A stretch of DNA of 64,000 bases from Streptomyces sp. NBC_00576 (GCF_036345175.1 NZ_CP107780.1:2356001-2420000); one strand, 5' to 3'. Numbered from the stretch's first letter, positions 9,371 through 18,217 are shown. Numbers and translations are program-made. Notes: a model not told the origin generated them from the letters alone.

Positions 9371-9703
9371 CTACGCCGTCCCGTTGATCCGATCAATAGC
9401 CTGCCGAGCCTGCTCCCCCGGCGGCCGAGAAGGCAACGCGGACACAGACGCCGAGGCCGAAACCGACGGCGCCTGCTGAGCCTGTGCCGGCTTCGCGTGG
9501 GCGCCAAGTCCACTGGACCGCAACCGATGACTCACCGCCTCGTCGAGCGACACCGGCCGCTGCATCTGCGTGGCCAGCCGCCCCGCCTCCTGGCCGAGCC
9601 TGGCCACGTCCTCCCAGGGCAGGTGGACCACCAGCGCGAGTTCGGCCTCTCCGTTCGGCAGAGCCTGCACCGACTGCATCGGAGGAGTAACTCGGTCGTT
9701 CAT
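9371..9703 (-). CDS. Conserved small hypothetical protein
   Basis: A 110-residue protein that converges with the flavoprotein gene. It begins with ATG at 9701-9703 after a GAGGAAC stretch. The first 65 residues (MNDRVTPPMQSVQALP through VSHRLRSSGLGAH) look folded; the remainder is Ala/Ser/Gln-rich, with a final amphipathic stretch (EQARQAIDRINGTA). No domain is recognised. Codon use is normal for the genome and the frame is maintained, so it is likely real. No signal peptide or membrane segment is seen. Confidence 0.6.
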   Translation of the reverse strand: MNDRVTPPMQSVQALPNGEAELALVVHLPWEDVARLGQEAGRLATQMQRPVSLDEAVSHRLRSSGLGAHAKPAQAQQAPSVSASASVSALPSRPPGEQARQAIDRINGTA

Positions 9704-9827
9704 CGCCTGTTCCTCACGTCGTCCCCGCGACGCGCCTTCGTCGTGTCGCGGACGTTGAGGACAGATACGGACACACGCACAGCCGCGTTCACCGATTCGC
9801 GGGACGCATCGGGGGCACTACTTCCTT

Positions 9828-10646
9828 GTGGTCATCCCCGTCCATGACGTGAACCCGGCAAGCCGGACCCCTTGGGTCACGTACGCGCTGATCGCCGCCA
9901 ACGTCCTCGTGTTCCTCGCCATGCCCGGCACAGCGGGTTCGGTGACAGGCGAGAGCGGCCTTGCACAGTTGTGCCATCTCCAGGCCTTCCTGGACCAGTA
10001 CGCCGCCGTGCCCCAGGAGCTGATCCACCACCAGCTGCCACGCCTGGTGCCGACGGGCGACGTCGGGATCGGCAGAGAAGGGCCGGGCTGTGTGATCGGC
10101 CCGCCGGGCTACGACAAGTCGCCCGCGCTCTCCGTGTTCACGGCGATGTTCCTGCACGGCGGCTGGCTGCACCTGCTGGGCAACATGCTGTTCCTGCTGA
10201 TCTTCGGCAACAACATCGAGGACCGCCTCGGACATGTGCGGTACGCGCTCTTCTACGTCATCTGCGGCTACGCGGCGTCGTACGGTTTCGCGCTGCTCAA
10301 CGCGGACTCGGGCGACCCCCTGATCGGCGCCTCCGGGGCGATCGCCGGTGTCCTGGGCGCCTATCTGGTGCTGTTCCCGAAGGCCAGGGTCTGGGTCCTG
10401 GTGCCCTTCCTGGTCTTCCTGCCGCTGCGGCTGCCGGCCTGGCTGGTGCTGGGCTTCTGGTTCGTCCTGCAGGCGGTGTACTCGTCCGGCGAGGGCATCT
10501 CCGAGGCCGGCACCGTGGCGTACGCCGCCCATGTCGTCGGCTTTCTCGCGGGCATGCTGCTCGCCTGGCCGCTCAGGGCCGGGACCCCGTCGCCGCCCGA
10601 GCCGGGCCGCCTGCTGTGGGGCAGGCAGGCACGGCATACGTGGTGA
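9828..10646 (+). CDS. Rhomboid family intramembrane serine protease
   Basis: A 272-residue polytopic membrane protein with six to seven hydrophobic segments. The catalytic dyad is visible: Ser169 in GASGAIAG and His235 in AAHVVGFLAG, with the conserved HGGWLHLLGNMLFL loop region near 110-125. Rhomboids cleave single-pass membrane proteins within the bilayer; the substrate here is unknown. The GTG at 9828 is chosen because the protein starts just before the first membrane segment; no strong ribosome site precedes it. A 40-residue stretch between the first two segments (about 40-95) carries two Cys residues. It converges with hemE. Confidence 0.9.
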   Translation: MVIPVHDVNPASRTPWVTYALIAANVLVFLAMPGTAGSVTGESGLAQLCHLQAFLDQYAAVPQELIHHQLPRLVPTGDVGIGREGPGCVIGPPGYDKSPALSVFTAMFLHGGWLHLLGNMLFLLIFGNNIEDRLGHVRYALFYVICGYAASYGFALLNADSGDPLIGASGAIAGVLGAYLVLFPKARVWVLVPFLVFLPLRLPAWLVLGFWFVLQAVYSSGEGISEAGTVAYAAHVVGFLAGMLLAWPLRAGTPSPPEPGRLLWGRQARHTW

Positions 10647-10664
10647 CGGGCGCCGGCCCGCGGC

Positions 10665-11759
10665 TCAGCGGGCGGTGTTCGTGTGGACGTACTCCACGAG
10701 GCGGGTCAGGGCGTCCGGGGGCGTGTTCGGCATGACGCCGTGGCCGAGGTTGAAGATGTGGCCCTCAAGGCCCTTCGCGGAGTCGAGGACCTCGCGGGTC
10801 TTCGCCTCGACGGCCTCCGTGGAGGCGAACAGGACCGTCGGGTCGAGGTTGCCCTGGAGTGCCTTGCCGGGGCCGACCCGACGGGCCGCCTCGTCGAGCG
10901 GGACGCGCCAGTCGACGCCCATGACATCCACGCCGGCCTCGCTCATGGGGGCGAGCAGTTCGCCGGTGCCGACGCCGAAGTGGATGCGCGGCACGCCGTA
11001 CCCCTCGACGGCCTTGAAGACCTTCTCGGAGGCCGGGAGCACCGAGCGGCGGTAGTCGTCCGGGGCGAGGGCTCCTGCCCAGGAGTCGAACAGCTGGACG
11101 GCGCTGGCACCCGCCTCGATCTGGACCTTGAGGAAGGTTGCCGTGATGTCGGCGAGACGGTCGAGGAGGTCGGCCCACAGCTGCGGGTCGCCGTACATGA
11201 TCGCCTTGGCGTTCTCGTACGTCCTGGACGGGCCGCCCTCGACGAGGTAGCTCGCGAGGGTGAAGGGCGCTCCGGCGAAGCCGATGAGCGGGGTGGCACC
11301 CAGTTCGCGGGTGAGCAGGCCGATGGCCTCGGTGACGTACGGGACGTCCTCGGGGGTGAGGTCGCGGAGCTGGGCGAGGTCCGCGCGGGTGCGGATCGGC
11401 TTCTCGACGACCGGGCCGACGCCGGGCTTGATGTCGAGGTCGACACCGATGGCCTTGAGCGGGACGACGATGTCGCTGAAGTAGATCGCCGCGTCCACGT
11501 TGTGCCGGCGCACCGGCTGGAGCGTGATCTCGGTGACCAGCTCGGGCCGGGTGCAGGACTCCAGCATGGGGATGCCCTCGCGGACCTTGCGGTACTCGGG
11601 CAGGGAACGCCCGGCCTGCCGCATGAACCACACGGGCGTGTGCGGCACCGGCTCGCGTCTGCACGCCTTCAGGAAGGCGGAATCCTGCACGGCGTCGTTC
11701 TTCACGGCGGCGGACGTCGCTGTCGGCTGCTGGCCCGCGGGGCTCTGGTTCGCGCTCAC
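10665..11759 (-). CDS. hemE: Uroporphyrinogen decarboxylase
   Basis: A 364-residue enzyme that removes four acetate carboxyls of uroporphyrinogen III to give coproporphyrinogen III, the substrate of CgoX. Family motifs are clear: PVWFMRQAGRSLPEYR near the N-terminus (substrate-binding Arg residues), FSDIVVPLKAIGVDL, GFAGAPFTLASYLVEGG, and the C-terminal GNLDPTVLF and FNLGHGVMPNTPP. The GTG at 11757-11759 is preferred (VSANQSPAGQQ), giving the usual family length plus a short tail; an ATG eight codons upstream is possible. It diverges from the DUF3000 gene. With cgoX and hemQ it supplies late haem synthesis. Confidence 0.95.
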   Translation of the reverse strand: MSANQSPAGQQPTATSAAVKNDAVQDSAFLKACRREPVPHTPVWFMRQAGRSLPEYRKVREGIPMLESCTRPELVTEITLQPVRRHNVDAAIYFSDIVVPLKAIGVDLDIKPGVGPVVEKPIRTRADLAQLRDLTPEDVPYVTEAIGLLTRELGATPLIGFAGAPFTLASYLVEGGPSRTYENAKAIMYGDPQLWADLLDRLADITATFLKVQIEAGASAVQLFDSWAGALAPDDYRRSVLPASEKVFKAVEGYGVPRIHFGVGTGELLAPMSEAGVDVMGVDWRVPLDEAARRVGPGKALQGNLDPTVLFASTEAVEAKTREVLDSAKGLEGHIFNLGHGVMPNTPPDALTRLVEYVHTNTAR

Positions 11760-11888
11760 GACCCAAAGTCTCGCACGCCCCACCGACAGTCCCGCGAACA
11801 GCCCTGCTGACGGCTCTTACCGGACTGTGGTCCGTCCCACGGGTGTCCCTCCCCGCGCGGAGGCTCCGTTCCCCTTAATCTTCCCCGC

Positions 11889-12554
11889 ATGGCTGCGGCT
11901 CAGGGACGACTGTCGGACGGCGCTGGCGGAATGGACGACGCGAAGGAGGGGGACCGGGATGCGGAAACGGCTCCGTTGCCCTTCCGGGCTGCTGTCGAGG
12001 CGTTGCGGTCCGCGCGGCTGAGGCCGCAGATCGAGATCGAGCCGACGCGGGCGCCCCAGCGCCTGGCGCCGTTCGCGTACGCCCTGGAGGCGGCGGTCGT
12101 CGACGGCGAGGAGGACCTGGCCGACGGCCGGCTCGTCCTGCTGCACGACCCGGCCGGGCACGACGCCTGGCAGGGCTCCTTCCGGCTGGTGACGTTGGTG
12201 CGCGCCGAGCTGGAGCCGGAGATGGCCGCGGACCCGCTGCTGCCGGACGTGTGCTGGTCCTGGCTGACGGGGGCACTCCAGGCGCGCGGCCTGTCGTACG
12301 GCGAGGCCAGCGGCACGGTCACGCGCGCGAGTTCGCACTACTTCGGCGGCATGTCGGAGCGGCCGGCCGCCTCCCAGATCGAGATCCGCGCCTCCTGGAC
12401 ACCCCGCGAGAGCCTCGGCGGCGTCCCGGACACCGCGTCCCACCTCGCCTCCTGGTGCGACCTGCTCGCCCAGATCGCGGGCCTGCCGCCGGCCGGCCCC
12501 GGGGACGCGTCGGTGGTGTCGCTGCCGCAGCGGCGGGGGCCCCAGACCCGCTGA
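11889..12554 (+). CDS. DUF3000 domain protein
   Basis: A 221-residue protein, apparently soluble, carrying the actinobacterial DUF3000 domain from about residue 30 (PFRAAVEALRSARLRPQIEIEP) to 210. The conserved core includes WLTGALQARGLSYGEASGTVTRASSHYFG and AASQIEIRASWTP. Its function is unknown, but the gene regularly sits beside hemE and whiI in streptomycetes. The ATG at 11889 lacks a ribosome site; TAATCT at 11876-11881 lies seven bases before it and fits a -10 for a leaderless mRNA. A strong terminator follows the gene. Confidence 0.85.
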   Translation: MAAAQGRLSDGAGGMDDAKEGDRDAETAPLPFRAAVEALRSARLRPQIEIEPTRAPQRLAPFAYALEAAVVDGEEDLADGRLVLLHDPAGHDAWQGSFRLVTLVRAELEPEMAADPLLPDVCWSWLTGALQARGLSYGEASGTVTRASSHYFGGMSERPAASQIEIRASWTPRESLGGVPDTASHLASWCDLLAQIAGLPPAGPGDASVVSLPQRRGPQTR

Positions 12555-12582
12555 CCCACCCGGCAACTCCGCTCAACCCACT

Positions 12583-12624
12583 GAACGGCCTTGCGGTCCC
12601 TGCACGGGGACCGCAAGGCCGTTC
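12583..12624 (+). terminator. Perfect 18-bp stem-loop after the DUF3000 gene
   Basis: The arms 12583-12600 (GAACGGCCTTGCGGTCCC) and 12607-12624 are exact reverse complements around a six-base loop. There is no T-tract beyond CTTT, as is common for Streptomyces terminators. The position, 29 bases after the stop, makes it the terminator of the DUF3000 gene. Confidence 0.85.
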
Positions 12625-12683
12625 CTTTGCGCCCCCCCTCCATGCGTCCTCCTTCTCCCGGTATCGGCACGCCGTCTTTAGTA

Positions 12684-12729
12684 GCTCTTTGTCGATACGG
12701 CCACTTTCGGCCGCGTATCGACGTAGAGC
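12684..12729. promoter_or_regulatory. Second stem-loop between DUF3000 and whiI
   Basis: GCTCT-TT-GTCGATACG-GCC (12684-12702) pairs with GGCCGCGTATCGAC-GT-AGAGC (ending 12729), with one small internal loop and a bulge, around a short ACTTTC loop. It lies about 80 bases upstream of the WhiG-like promoter, so it is not part of that transcript. It may be a backup or antisense terminator, or a protein-binding inverted repeat; nothing in the sequence decides between them. Confidence 0.5.
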
Positions 12730-12807
12730 GAAACCGTTCGATCTTCGGATGATCGATCGCGTGTCCGAATTGCACAGATTGTTACTCACCAGATCGTGAT
12801 CTTTCTC

Positions 12808-12835
12808 TAAAGGAGCACAGGTTTGATGCCGAAGA
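12808..12835 (+). promoter_or_regulatory. Candidate sigma-WhiG promoter of whiI
   Basis: TAAA at 12808-12811 and GCCGAAGA at 12828-12835 are 16 bases apart. WhiG (FliA-like sigma) promoters have TAAA, a 15-16 base spacer and GCCGATAA; here the -10 matches six of eight positions. whiI is known to be transcribed by WhiG holoenzyme in S. coelicolor. The element is 76 bases upstream of the whiI start codon. Confidence 0.65.
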
Positions 12836-12911
12836 CCTCTGTGACCTTGAAAGCACGGTCGATCCGGATTCACCCCCAGAGCCGGATCCGTCCCGCACTC
12901 CAGGAGGCCTG

Positions 12912-13571
12912 GTGTCCGTTCTTCTTGAGCAGCCCGCAAGCCTGGTCGCCTACCGCCCGAACAAGCCGACCGCCATGGTGGTCGTGGCCGACCCCCGCGT
13001 CCGCTCCACCGTCACCCGCCATCTGTGGGCGCTCGGTGTGCGCGATGTGATCGAGGCCTCGTCCATCGCGGAGGCTCGTCCCCGCATCGGCAACCCCCGC
13101 GACATCTGCGTCGCCGACGTCCACCTGCCCGACGGCAGCGGGCTCACCCTGCTGTCCGAGACCCGTGCCGCGGGCTGGCCCAACGGCCTGGCCCTGTCCG
13201 CCGCCGACGACATCGGAGCCGTACGCAACGCCCTCGCGGGCGGTGTGAAGGGTTACGTCGTCACCGGCACCCGCAACAACGTCGGGCTTCCCAGCCGACC
13301 TGGCGCCGCGCCCATCGGCGCCGGCGCCCGTATGCACCGCCGCCCCCCGGGTGCCCCGAGCCACCCGGGCGGCTACCGCGAACTGTCCGGCCGCGAGGTC
13401 GAGGTCCTGCGACTGGTCGCCGAGGGCCAGTCGAACAAGGCGATCGGCGTCTCGATGGGCCTGTCCGCGCTGACCGTCAAGAGCCACCTCGCCCGTATCG
13501 CCCGCAAGCTCGGCACGGGCGACCGCGCCGGGATGGTGGCGGTCGCCCTGCGGACCGGAATCATCCACTGA
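12912..13571 (+). CDS. whiI: Sporulation response regulator WhiI
   Basis: A 219-residue NarL/LuxR-type response regulator. The receiver domain spans about 20-125 and the LuxR helix-turn-helix 155-215 (LSGREVEVLRLVAEGQSNKAIGVSMGLSALTVKSHL). The receiver is atypical: the first acidic pair is reduced to one Asp (VVVADPR), while the usual phospho-acceptor Asp (CVADVHLPDG) and Lys (KGYV) remain. This fits WhiI, an orphan regulator that acts with BldM in late aerial-hyphal development and sporulation. The GTG at 12912 follows AGGAGG at 12902-12907. Position between DUF3000 and RNase D matches the conserved whiI locus. Confidence 0.9.
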   Translation: MSVLLEQPASLVAYRPNKPTAMVVVADPRVRSTVTRHLWALGVRDVIEASSIAEARPRIGNPRDICVADVHLPDGSGLTLLSETRAAGWPNGLALSAADDIGAVRNALAGGVKGYVVTGTRNNVGLPSRPGAAPIGAGARMHRRPPGAPSHPGGYRELSGREVEVLRLVAEGQSNKAIGVSMGLSALTVKSHLARIARKLGTGDRAGMVAVALRTGIIH

Positions 13572-13738
13572 CCTGACACCGGCGTTGATCCCGATCACTG
13601 ATTCCCGATCACGATCCTGATCACTGACGAACGACCATCGGCGACCGGCTCCTGACGACCGCTTCGCCACCATTCCTGACCGAGATGACCGACAGAATTC
13701 ACTGACACGTGTGACACGTGACCGGTTTACGACCCCAA

Positions 13739-13774
13739 GGCGCCCGTCGACGGAACGTTCCGTCGGCGGGCGCC
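13739..13774 (+). terminator. Stem-loop terminator of whiI
   Basis: The arms 13739-13756 (GGCGCCCGTCGACGGAAC) and 13757-13774 pair at 17 of 18 positions, the exception being a G-T pair. It lies between whiI and the RNase D gene, 26 bases before the latter's start. The preceding 150 bases hold short AT-richer repeats of the type CCGATCAC/TGATCACTG and CACGTGTGACACGTG, with no gene. Confidence 0.7.
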
Positions 13775-13799
13775 GTCCATACACAGATACCCTTGACAG

Positions 13800-15089
13800 G
13801 TGACCGAAGCCCAAGAGACCGCAGCAGACAGCTCACTGCGAACCACCGGAGGCGCCCCTCCGGACGACAACGGATCTTCTGAGGCTCAGGCGCCGATCCC
13901 TCTCCTCGAACCCCGTGACGGAATTCCGCCCGTCGTCACCGACGAGAACTCGCTCGCCGAGGTGATCGCCGCGTTCGCCGCCGGCAGCGGCCCCGTCGCC
14001 GTCGACGCCGAACGCGCGTCGGGTTATCGCTACGGACAGCGTGCCTATCTGGTGCAGCTGCGCCGCGAGGGCGCCGGCACCGCGCTCATCGACCCCGTTG
14101 CCTGCCCCGATCTGTCGGGCCTCGGCGAGGCGCTCGACGGCGTGGAATGGGTACTGCACGCCGCCACGCAGGACCTGCCCTGTCTCCGCGAGATAGGTAT
14201 GATCCCCGCCCACCTGTTCGACACCGAACTCGCCGGACGGCTGGCCGGGTTCCCCCGGGTCGGCCTGGGCGCGATGGTCGAGGGCGTCCTGGGCTTCGTA
14301 CTCGAGAAGGGCCACTCCGCGGTCGACTGGTCGACCCGGCCCCTGCCGGAGCCCTGGCTGCGGTACGCGGCGCTTGACGTCGAACTCCTGGTCGACCTGA
14401 GGGACGCGCTGGAGAAGGAGCTGGACCGGCAGGGCAAGCTGGAGTGGGCCCGCGAGGAGTTCGCCGCGATCGCGTCGGCGCCGCCGCCGGAGCCCCGCAA
14501 GGACCCCTGGCGTCGGACGTCCGGCATGCACAAGGTGCGTCGACGTCGACAGCTCGCCGTCGTACGGGAACTGTGGGAGACCCGGGACCGGATCGCGCAG
14601 CGCCGGGACGTCTCGCCGGGCAAGGTGCTGTCCGACGCGGCCATCGTCGAGGCCGCGCTCGCCGTGCCGGCCAACGTCCAGGCGCTGGCCGCGCTGACCG
14701 GGTTCGGGCATCGGATGGGGCGGCGGCAGCTGGAGCAGTGGCAGGCGGCGGTGGATCACGTGAAGACACTCACCGACGCGCAGTTGCCCCAGCCGGGGCA
14801 GCCTGTGGTCGGGCCGCCGCCGCCGCGGGCCTGGGCGGACAAGGATCCGGTGGCCGCGGCGCGGTTGTCGGCTGCGCGGGCCGGGGTTTCCGCCCTGGCC
14901 GAGCAGCTGAACATGCCTCAGGAGAATCTGATCACCCCGGACACGGTGAGAAGGGTTTGCTGGGAGCCGCCCACTCCTGTCGACTCCGAGTCCGTGGCTG
15001 CGGCGCTTGCGGGGTACGGGGCGAGGGGCTGGCAGGTGGAGCAGGTGACGCCGGTTTTGGTGGAGGCGCTTTCCGCCGAGGTGCCGTAG
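13800..15089 (+). CDS. rnd: Ribonuclease D (DEDDy exonuclease with HRDC domain)
   Basis: A 429-residue protein. The 3'-5' exonuclease domain (about 45-220) has the DEDDy residues: DAE in VAVDAERASG, the Asp of QDLPCLREIG, and YAALDVELL. An HRDC domain (about 245-320, HKVRRRRQLAVVRELWETRD) follows, then an actinobacterial C-terminal extension. RNase D enzymes trim 3' ends of stable RNAs. The GTG at 13800 starts directly after TTGACAG with no ribosome site, so the mRNA may be leaderless. It converges with the sugar transporter operon. Confidence 0.9.
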   Translation: MTEAQETAADSSLRTTGGAPPDDNGSSEAQAPIPLLEPRDGIPPVVTDENSLAEVIAAFAAGSGPVAVDAERASGYRYGQRAYLVQLRREGAGTALIDPVACPDLSGLGEALDGVEWVLHAATQDLPCLREIGMIPAHLFDTELAGRLAGFPRVGLGAMVEGVLGFVLEKGHSAVDWSTRPLPEPWLRYAALDVELLVDLRDALEKELDRQGKLEWAREEFAAIASAPPPEPRKDPWRRTSGMHKVRRRRQLAVVRELWETRDRIAQRRDVSPGKVLSDAAIVEAALAVPANVQALAALTGFGHRMGRRQLEQWQAAVDHVKTLTDAQLPQPGQPVVGPPPPRAWADKDPVAAARLSAARAGVSALAEQLNMPQENLITPDTVRRVCWEPPTPVDSESVAAALAGYGARGWQVEQVTPVLVEALSAEVP

Positions 15090-15102
15090 GGAGACAAGCC
15101 CC

Positions 15103-15933
15103 TCACCTCGTCGCTCCCTTCATGAAGCCGTTGTAGATGAAGCGCTGTAGGGACAGGAAAGCGATCAGTGTCGGCAGGATGACCAGGACCGCGCCTGCCG
15201 AGATCGTCTCCCAGTGGGCCGCGAAGGGGCCCTTGAAGCGGAAAAGGGACGTCGAAATCACGCCAAGATCTTCGGAGGGCATGTAGAGGAAGGGGATGTA
15301 GAAGTCGTTGTAGACGGTGATCCCCTTCACTATCACCACCGTCGCGATCGCCGGTTTGAGCAACGGGAAGATGATCTTCCGGTAGATCGTGAAGGCGTTG
15401 GCTCCGTCGAGGCGTGCCGACTCGTCCAGGGAGATCGGGATCGACCGGACGAACTGCAGGAAGATGTAGATCGACACGATGTCCGTGCCCATGTAGAGCG
15501 CGATGGGCGCCCAGAGGGTGTCGAACATGCCGAAGCTGTTGACGATCTGGAACGTCGCCACCTGCGTCGTGACGCCGGGGACCAGGGTCGCCACCAGGAA
15601 CAGGGCGATCACCAGCTTCCGGAAGCGGAAGGTGAAGCGGTCGATCGCGTACGCCGTCATCGAGCCGATGAGGACGGTTCCCGCGACGGCGAACAGCAGG
15701 ATGAAGGCCGTGTTGGCGAACGCGGCCAGCATCTCGCCGTCCTGGAACGCGGTCACGTAGTTGTGGAAGTTCAGGAGGTCGCCCGGCAGCGAGAGCGCCC
15801 CGCTGTCGTCCGCCATCTCCTGCTCGGTCTTGAGCGAGGTCAGGACGATCACGCCCAGCGGCAGCAGGACGATCACCGCCGCGAGGACCAGGGACAGGTA
15901 CACGAACGTACGGGCAACCGCTCGGCGCGTCAT
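15103..15933 (-). CDS. CUT1 sugar ABC transporter permease (MalG/LacG type)
   Basis: A 276-residue inner-membrane permease with six hydrophobic segments and the EAA loop ISLDESARLDGANAFTIYRKIIFPLLKPA near residue 185, which contacts an ATPase. No ATPase gene is present here; Streptomyces CUT1 systems usually share the multitask ATPase MsiK. The ATG at 15931-15933 overlaps the stop of the upstream permease gene (ATGA), so translation is coupled. Third gene of the binding protein-permease-permease operon next to a beta-mannosidase, suggesting a mannoside ligand. Confidence 0.9.
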   Translation of the reverse strand: MTRRAVARTFVYLSLVLAAVIVLLPLGVIVLTSLKTEQEMADDSGALSLPGDLLNFHNYVTAFQDGEMLAAFANTAFILLFAVAGTVLIGSMTAYAIDRFTFRFRKLVIALFLVATLVPGVTTQVATFQIVNSFGMFDTLWAPIALYMGTDIVSIYIFLQFVRSIPISLDESARLDGANAFTIYRKIIFPLLKPAIATVVIVKGITVYNDFYIPFLYMPSEDLGVISTSLFRFKGPFAAHWETISAGAVLVILPTLIAFLSLQRFIYNGFMKGATR

Positions 15934-16907
15934 ACGAGGTCCACCCTGTCGTCCGGAACGAGCCGCCGCTGCACCCAGGTCGCGGCCAGCACGATCAGCA
16001 GCAGTACGACGGCCGCCGCCGAGGCGAGCCCCGTCTTGTTGAACTGGAACGCCAGCTTCACCGTCTGGATCACGAACGTCTCGGTGCCGGTCGCCCCGCC
16101 GGTCATGATGTACGGGATCTCGAAGACCGACAGGGATCCCGAGATCGACAGGATCACGGTCAGGCTCAGCACCGGTTTGATGCCCGGCGCGATGATGTAC
16201 CGGAACTGGTGCCAGCGGTTCGCCCCGTCGAGTTCCGCGGCCTCGTACAACTCCCGCGGAATGGACTGGATCGCGCCCAGGAACAGAACGAAGTTCAGGC
16301 CCATGTAGCGCCACACCGAGACGCCGGCGAGCGAGATGTTCGCCGACTCCGGTGTGCCCAGCCAGGCATGGTCCGTGTGGACGCCGAAGAGGCTGAGCAC
16401 CGAGTCGAGGGTGCCGCCGTCCTGGAAGAAGTAGAGGAACACGAAGCCGATCGCGACCCCGTTGATCAGGTACGGGAAGAACAGCACGCCCTTGAAGAAG
16501 CTCCGGAAACGGACATTGAAGCTGAGGATCGTCGCGAAGTAGAGCGCGGCGACGATCTGGAGCGCGGAGGCGGCCAGGTAGTAGCCACTGACGAAGAACA
16601 CCTCGAACAGCTCGGGGCGCGTGAGGAGTTCGGTGTAGTTCTCGGTGCCCGTGTAGTGCAGTTCGGGGCTGACGCCGTCCCAGTCGGTGAAGCTGTAGGC
16701 GACCATGTTGACGATCGGCGCGTAGGTGAAGGTCAGCAGCAGCGCGAGCGGGGCGATCAGGAACAGCCAGGGGGTCACGCCCCGCCACAGGCGTGCCCTG
16801 GGCGGGGGTGGAGGCGGTCCGGGGGTGCCGGTGGGGGGCGCGGGCGGCGGTTCCTTTCGTCGCGCCGCCCTTCGTCCCGTCATGCCTGCCTCGGTCGTGT
16901 CCGTCAC
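15930..16907 (-). CDS. CUT1 sugar ABC transporter permease (MalF/LacF type)
   Basis: A 325-residue permease. A Pro/Arg-rich cytoplasmic leader (about 1-40) precedes six membrane segments; the EAA loop is IPRELYEAAELDGANRWHQFRYI near 220. The GTG at 16905-16907 overlaps the TGA of the binding-protein gene (GTGA), which argues for coupled translation; an ATG at 16881-16883 with a GAGG site is an alternative start that would shorten the leader by eight residues. Partner of the downstream MalG-type permease. Confidence 0.88.
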   Translation of the reverse strand: MTDTTEAGMTGRRAARRKEPPPAPPTGTPGPPPPPPRARLWRGVTPWLFLIAPLALLLTFTYAPIVNMVAYSFTDWDGVSPELHYTGTENYTELLTRPELFEVFFVSGYYLAASALQIVAALYFATILSFNVRFRSFFKGVLFFPYLINGVAIGFVFLYFFQDGGTLDSVLSLFGVHTDHAWLGTPESANISLAGVSVWRYMGLNFVLFLGAIQSIPRELYEAAELDGANRWHQFRYIIAPGIKPVLSLTVILSISGSLSVFEIPYIMTGGATGTETFVIQTVKLAFQFNKTGLASAAAVVLLLIVLAATWVQRRLVPDDRVDLV

Positions 16908-18217
16908 TGCGTCCCCACGGACTGCTGGGCGTCGGTCCAGCGCTTGCCGAGGTCCCCGAGGAAGTCGTCGAGGCTGCCCTTGCGGGCGCCGCGGGCCAGG
17001 TCGACGAGATCCTGACGGTAGTCGGGGGCGTAGAGGCCGACCTCCGACTCGGTGTCGATGAGCTTGAGCTGGGCGCCCGCCTTGTCGTCGACCTCGATGA
17101 ACTTCACTCCGGCGTCCTCGTACGGCTGGAGCACGGTGGGCAGCGGAGCGTCCTTGAGCGGAGAGATGGCCAGGTTGTCCTCCCCGTAACCGGACTTGTC
17201 GGTGAACCAGTCGATCCAGGCGCGGGCCGCCTCCTTGTGCTTGCTGTGGACGTTGACCGCCTGGTTGTAGTCGGGACCGATCACCGCGCAGAACTTGCCG
17301 TCCACCTGGGCCGGGAACGGCATGAACCCGATGTCGGCGGGGTCGGTGCCGGCCTTCTTGGCCGCGTCCTGGAACTGGATGATCGCCCAGGTGCCGAGCC
17401 ACTGCGTGGCGATCTGACCCTTCGCCATACGGGGTTTGGACGCCTCCCAGTTGGTGGTCGTCGGGTCCTTCTCTGCGAGCCCGTCGTGCACGATGTCGTA
17501 GAGCAGGGTGTCGCCGACGCGCAGGTCGGCGCCCTTGGCCCAGGGGTCGCTCTCGACCAGTTTCGTCGTCGCCCCGGTGTCGCAGCCGACCGAGCCGTTG
17601 ACGGACGTCCATGACGTGAGCGGCCACTGGGCGGCGAAGTTGGTGTAGTACGGGTCCGCGTCCGTCTTCGACTTGATCGCCTTCAGGGCGGTGATGAACT
17701 CGGCGGGTGTGGTGGGCCAGTCGGTGATCCCGGCCTCCCGCCAGACCTTTTTGTTGTAGAGGAACCCGGGGGACACCCCGATCGGGCTCTGGCCGTAGAC
17801 CTTGCCCCCGACGGTGGTGTAGTCGGTGAAGCGATACTTCTTGGCGCGCTCCGCCTGGGTGCCCAGCGAGGCGAAGAACTTCGGGTAGTCGCTCTTCTTG
17901 ATCACCGCGGGGATCAGCAGGACATCGCCGTAGTTCTCCGTGTTCATACGGATCTTGACTTCGGCCTCGTAGTTGGTGAGCGCCTCGAACTCGACCTTCA
18001 CCTTCGGATACGTCTTCCGGAAGTCGTCGGCGTACTTCTTCATCGTGCCGTCCTGCACGAGATCGGTCCGCACGGTGAGGACCTTGATGGTTCCACTCAC
18101 TTTTGACGGGTCGTCAACAGCCTTGGCATCGGCGCCCTTTGAGGTTCCTCCGGTTCCTGTGCACGCGGAAAGCAGCAGGCCGGCGGTGAGGAGTGCGGGA
18201 ATCGTTCGGCGGTTCAT
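16904..18217 (-). CDS. Sugar ABC transporter substrate-binding lipoprotein
   Basis: A 437-residue family-1 extracellular solute-binding protein. The signal peptide ends in a lipobox (LLLSAC), so the mature protein is anchored outside the membrane. Typical parts are TIKVLTVRTDLVQDGTMKKY, a central NTENYGDVLLIP hinge region and the Trp-rich WLGTWAIIQFQ segment. The ATG at 18215-18217 has GGAG nine bases upstream; an ATG two codons earlier is too close to that site. It is the first gene of the operon and diverges from a beta-mannosidase; oligomannosides are the likely ligand by context only. Confidence 0.88.
   Translation of the reverse strand: MNRRTIPALLTAGLLLSACTGTGGTSKGADAKAVDDPSKVSGTIKVLTVRTDLVQDGTMKKYADDFRKTYPKVKVEFEALTNYEAEVKIRMNTENYGDVLLIPAVIKKSDYPKFFASLGTQAERAKKYRFTDYTTVGGKVYGQSPIGVSPGFLYNKKVWREAGITDWPTTPAEFITALKAIKSKTDADPYYTNFAAQWPLTSWTSVNGSVGCDTGATTKLVESDPWAKGADLRVGDTLLYDIVHDGLAEKDPTTTNWEASKPRMAKGQIATQWLGTWAIIQFQDAAKKAGTDPADIGFMPFPAQVDGKFCAVIGPDYNQAVNVHSKHKEAARAWIDWFTDKSGYGEDNLAISPLKDAPLPTVLQPYEDAGVKFIEVDDKAGAQLKLIDTESEVGLYAPDYRQDLVDLARGARKGSLDDFLGDLGKRWTDAQQSVGTQ

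Noticed and set aside
13572..13738. Short GATCAC-type repeats after whiI considered as a CRISPR or iteron array
   Set aside because: The repeats are irregular, under ten bases and without spacers of constant length.
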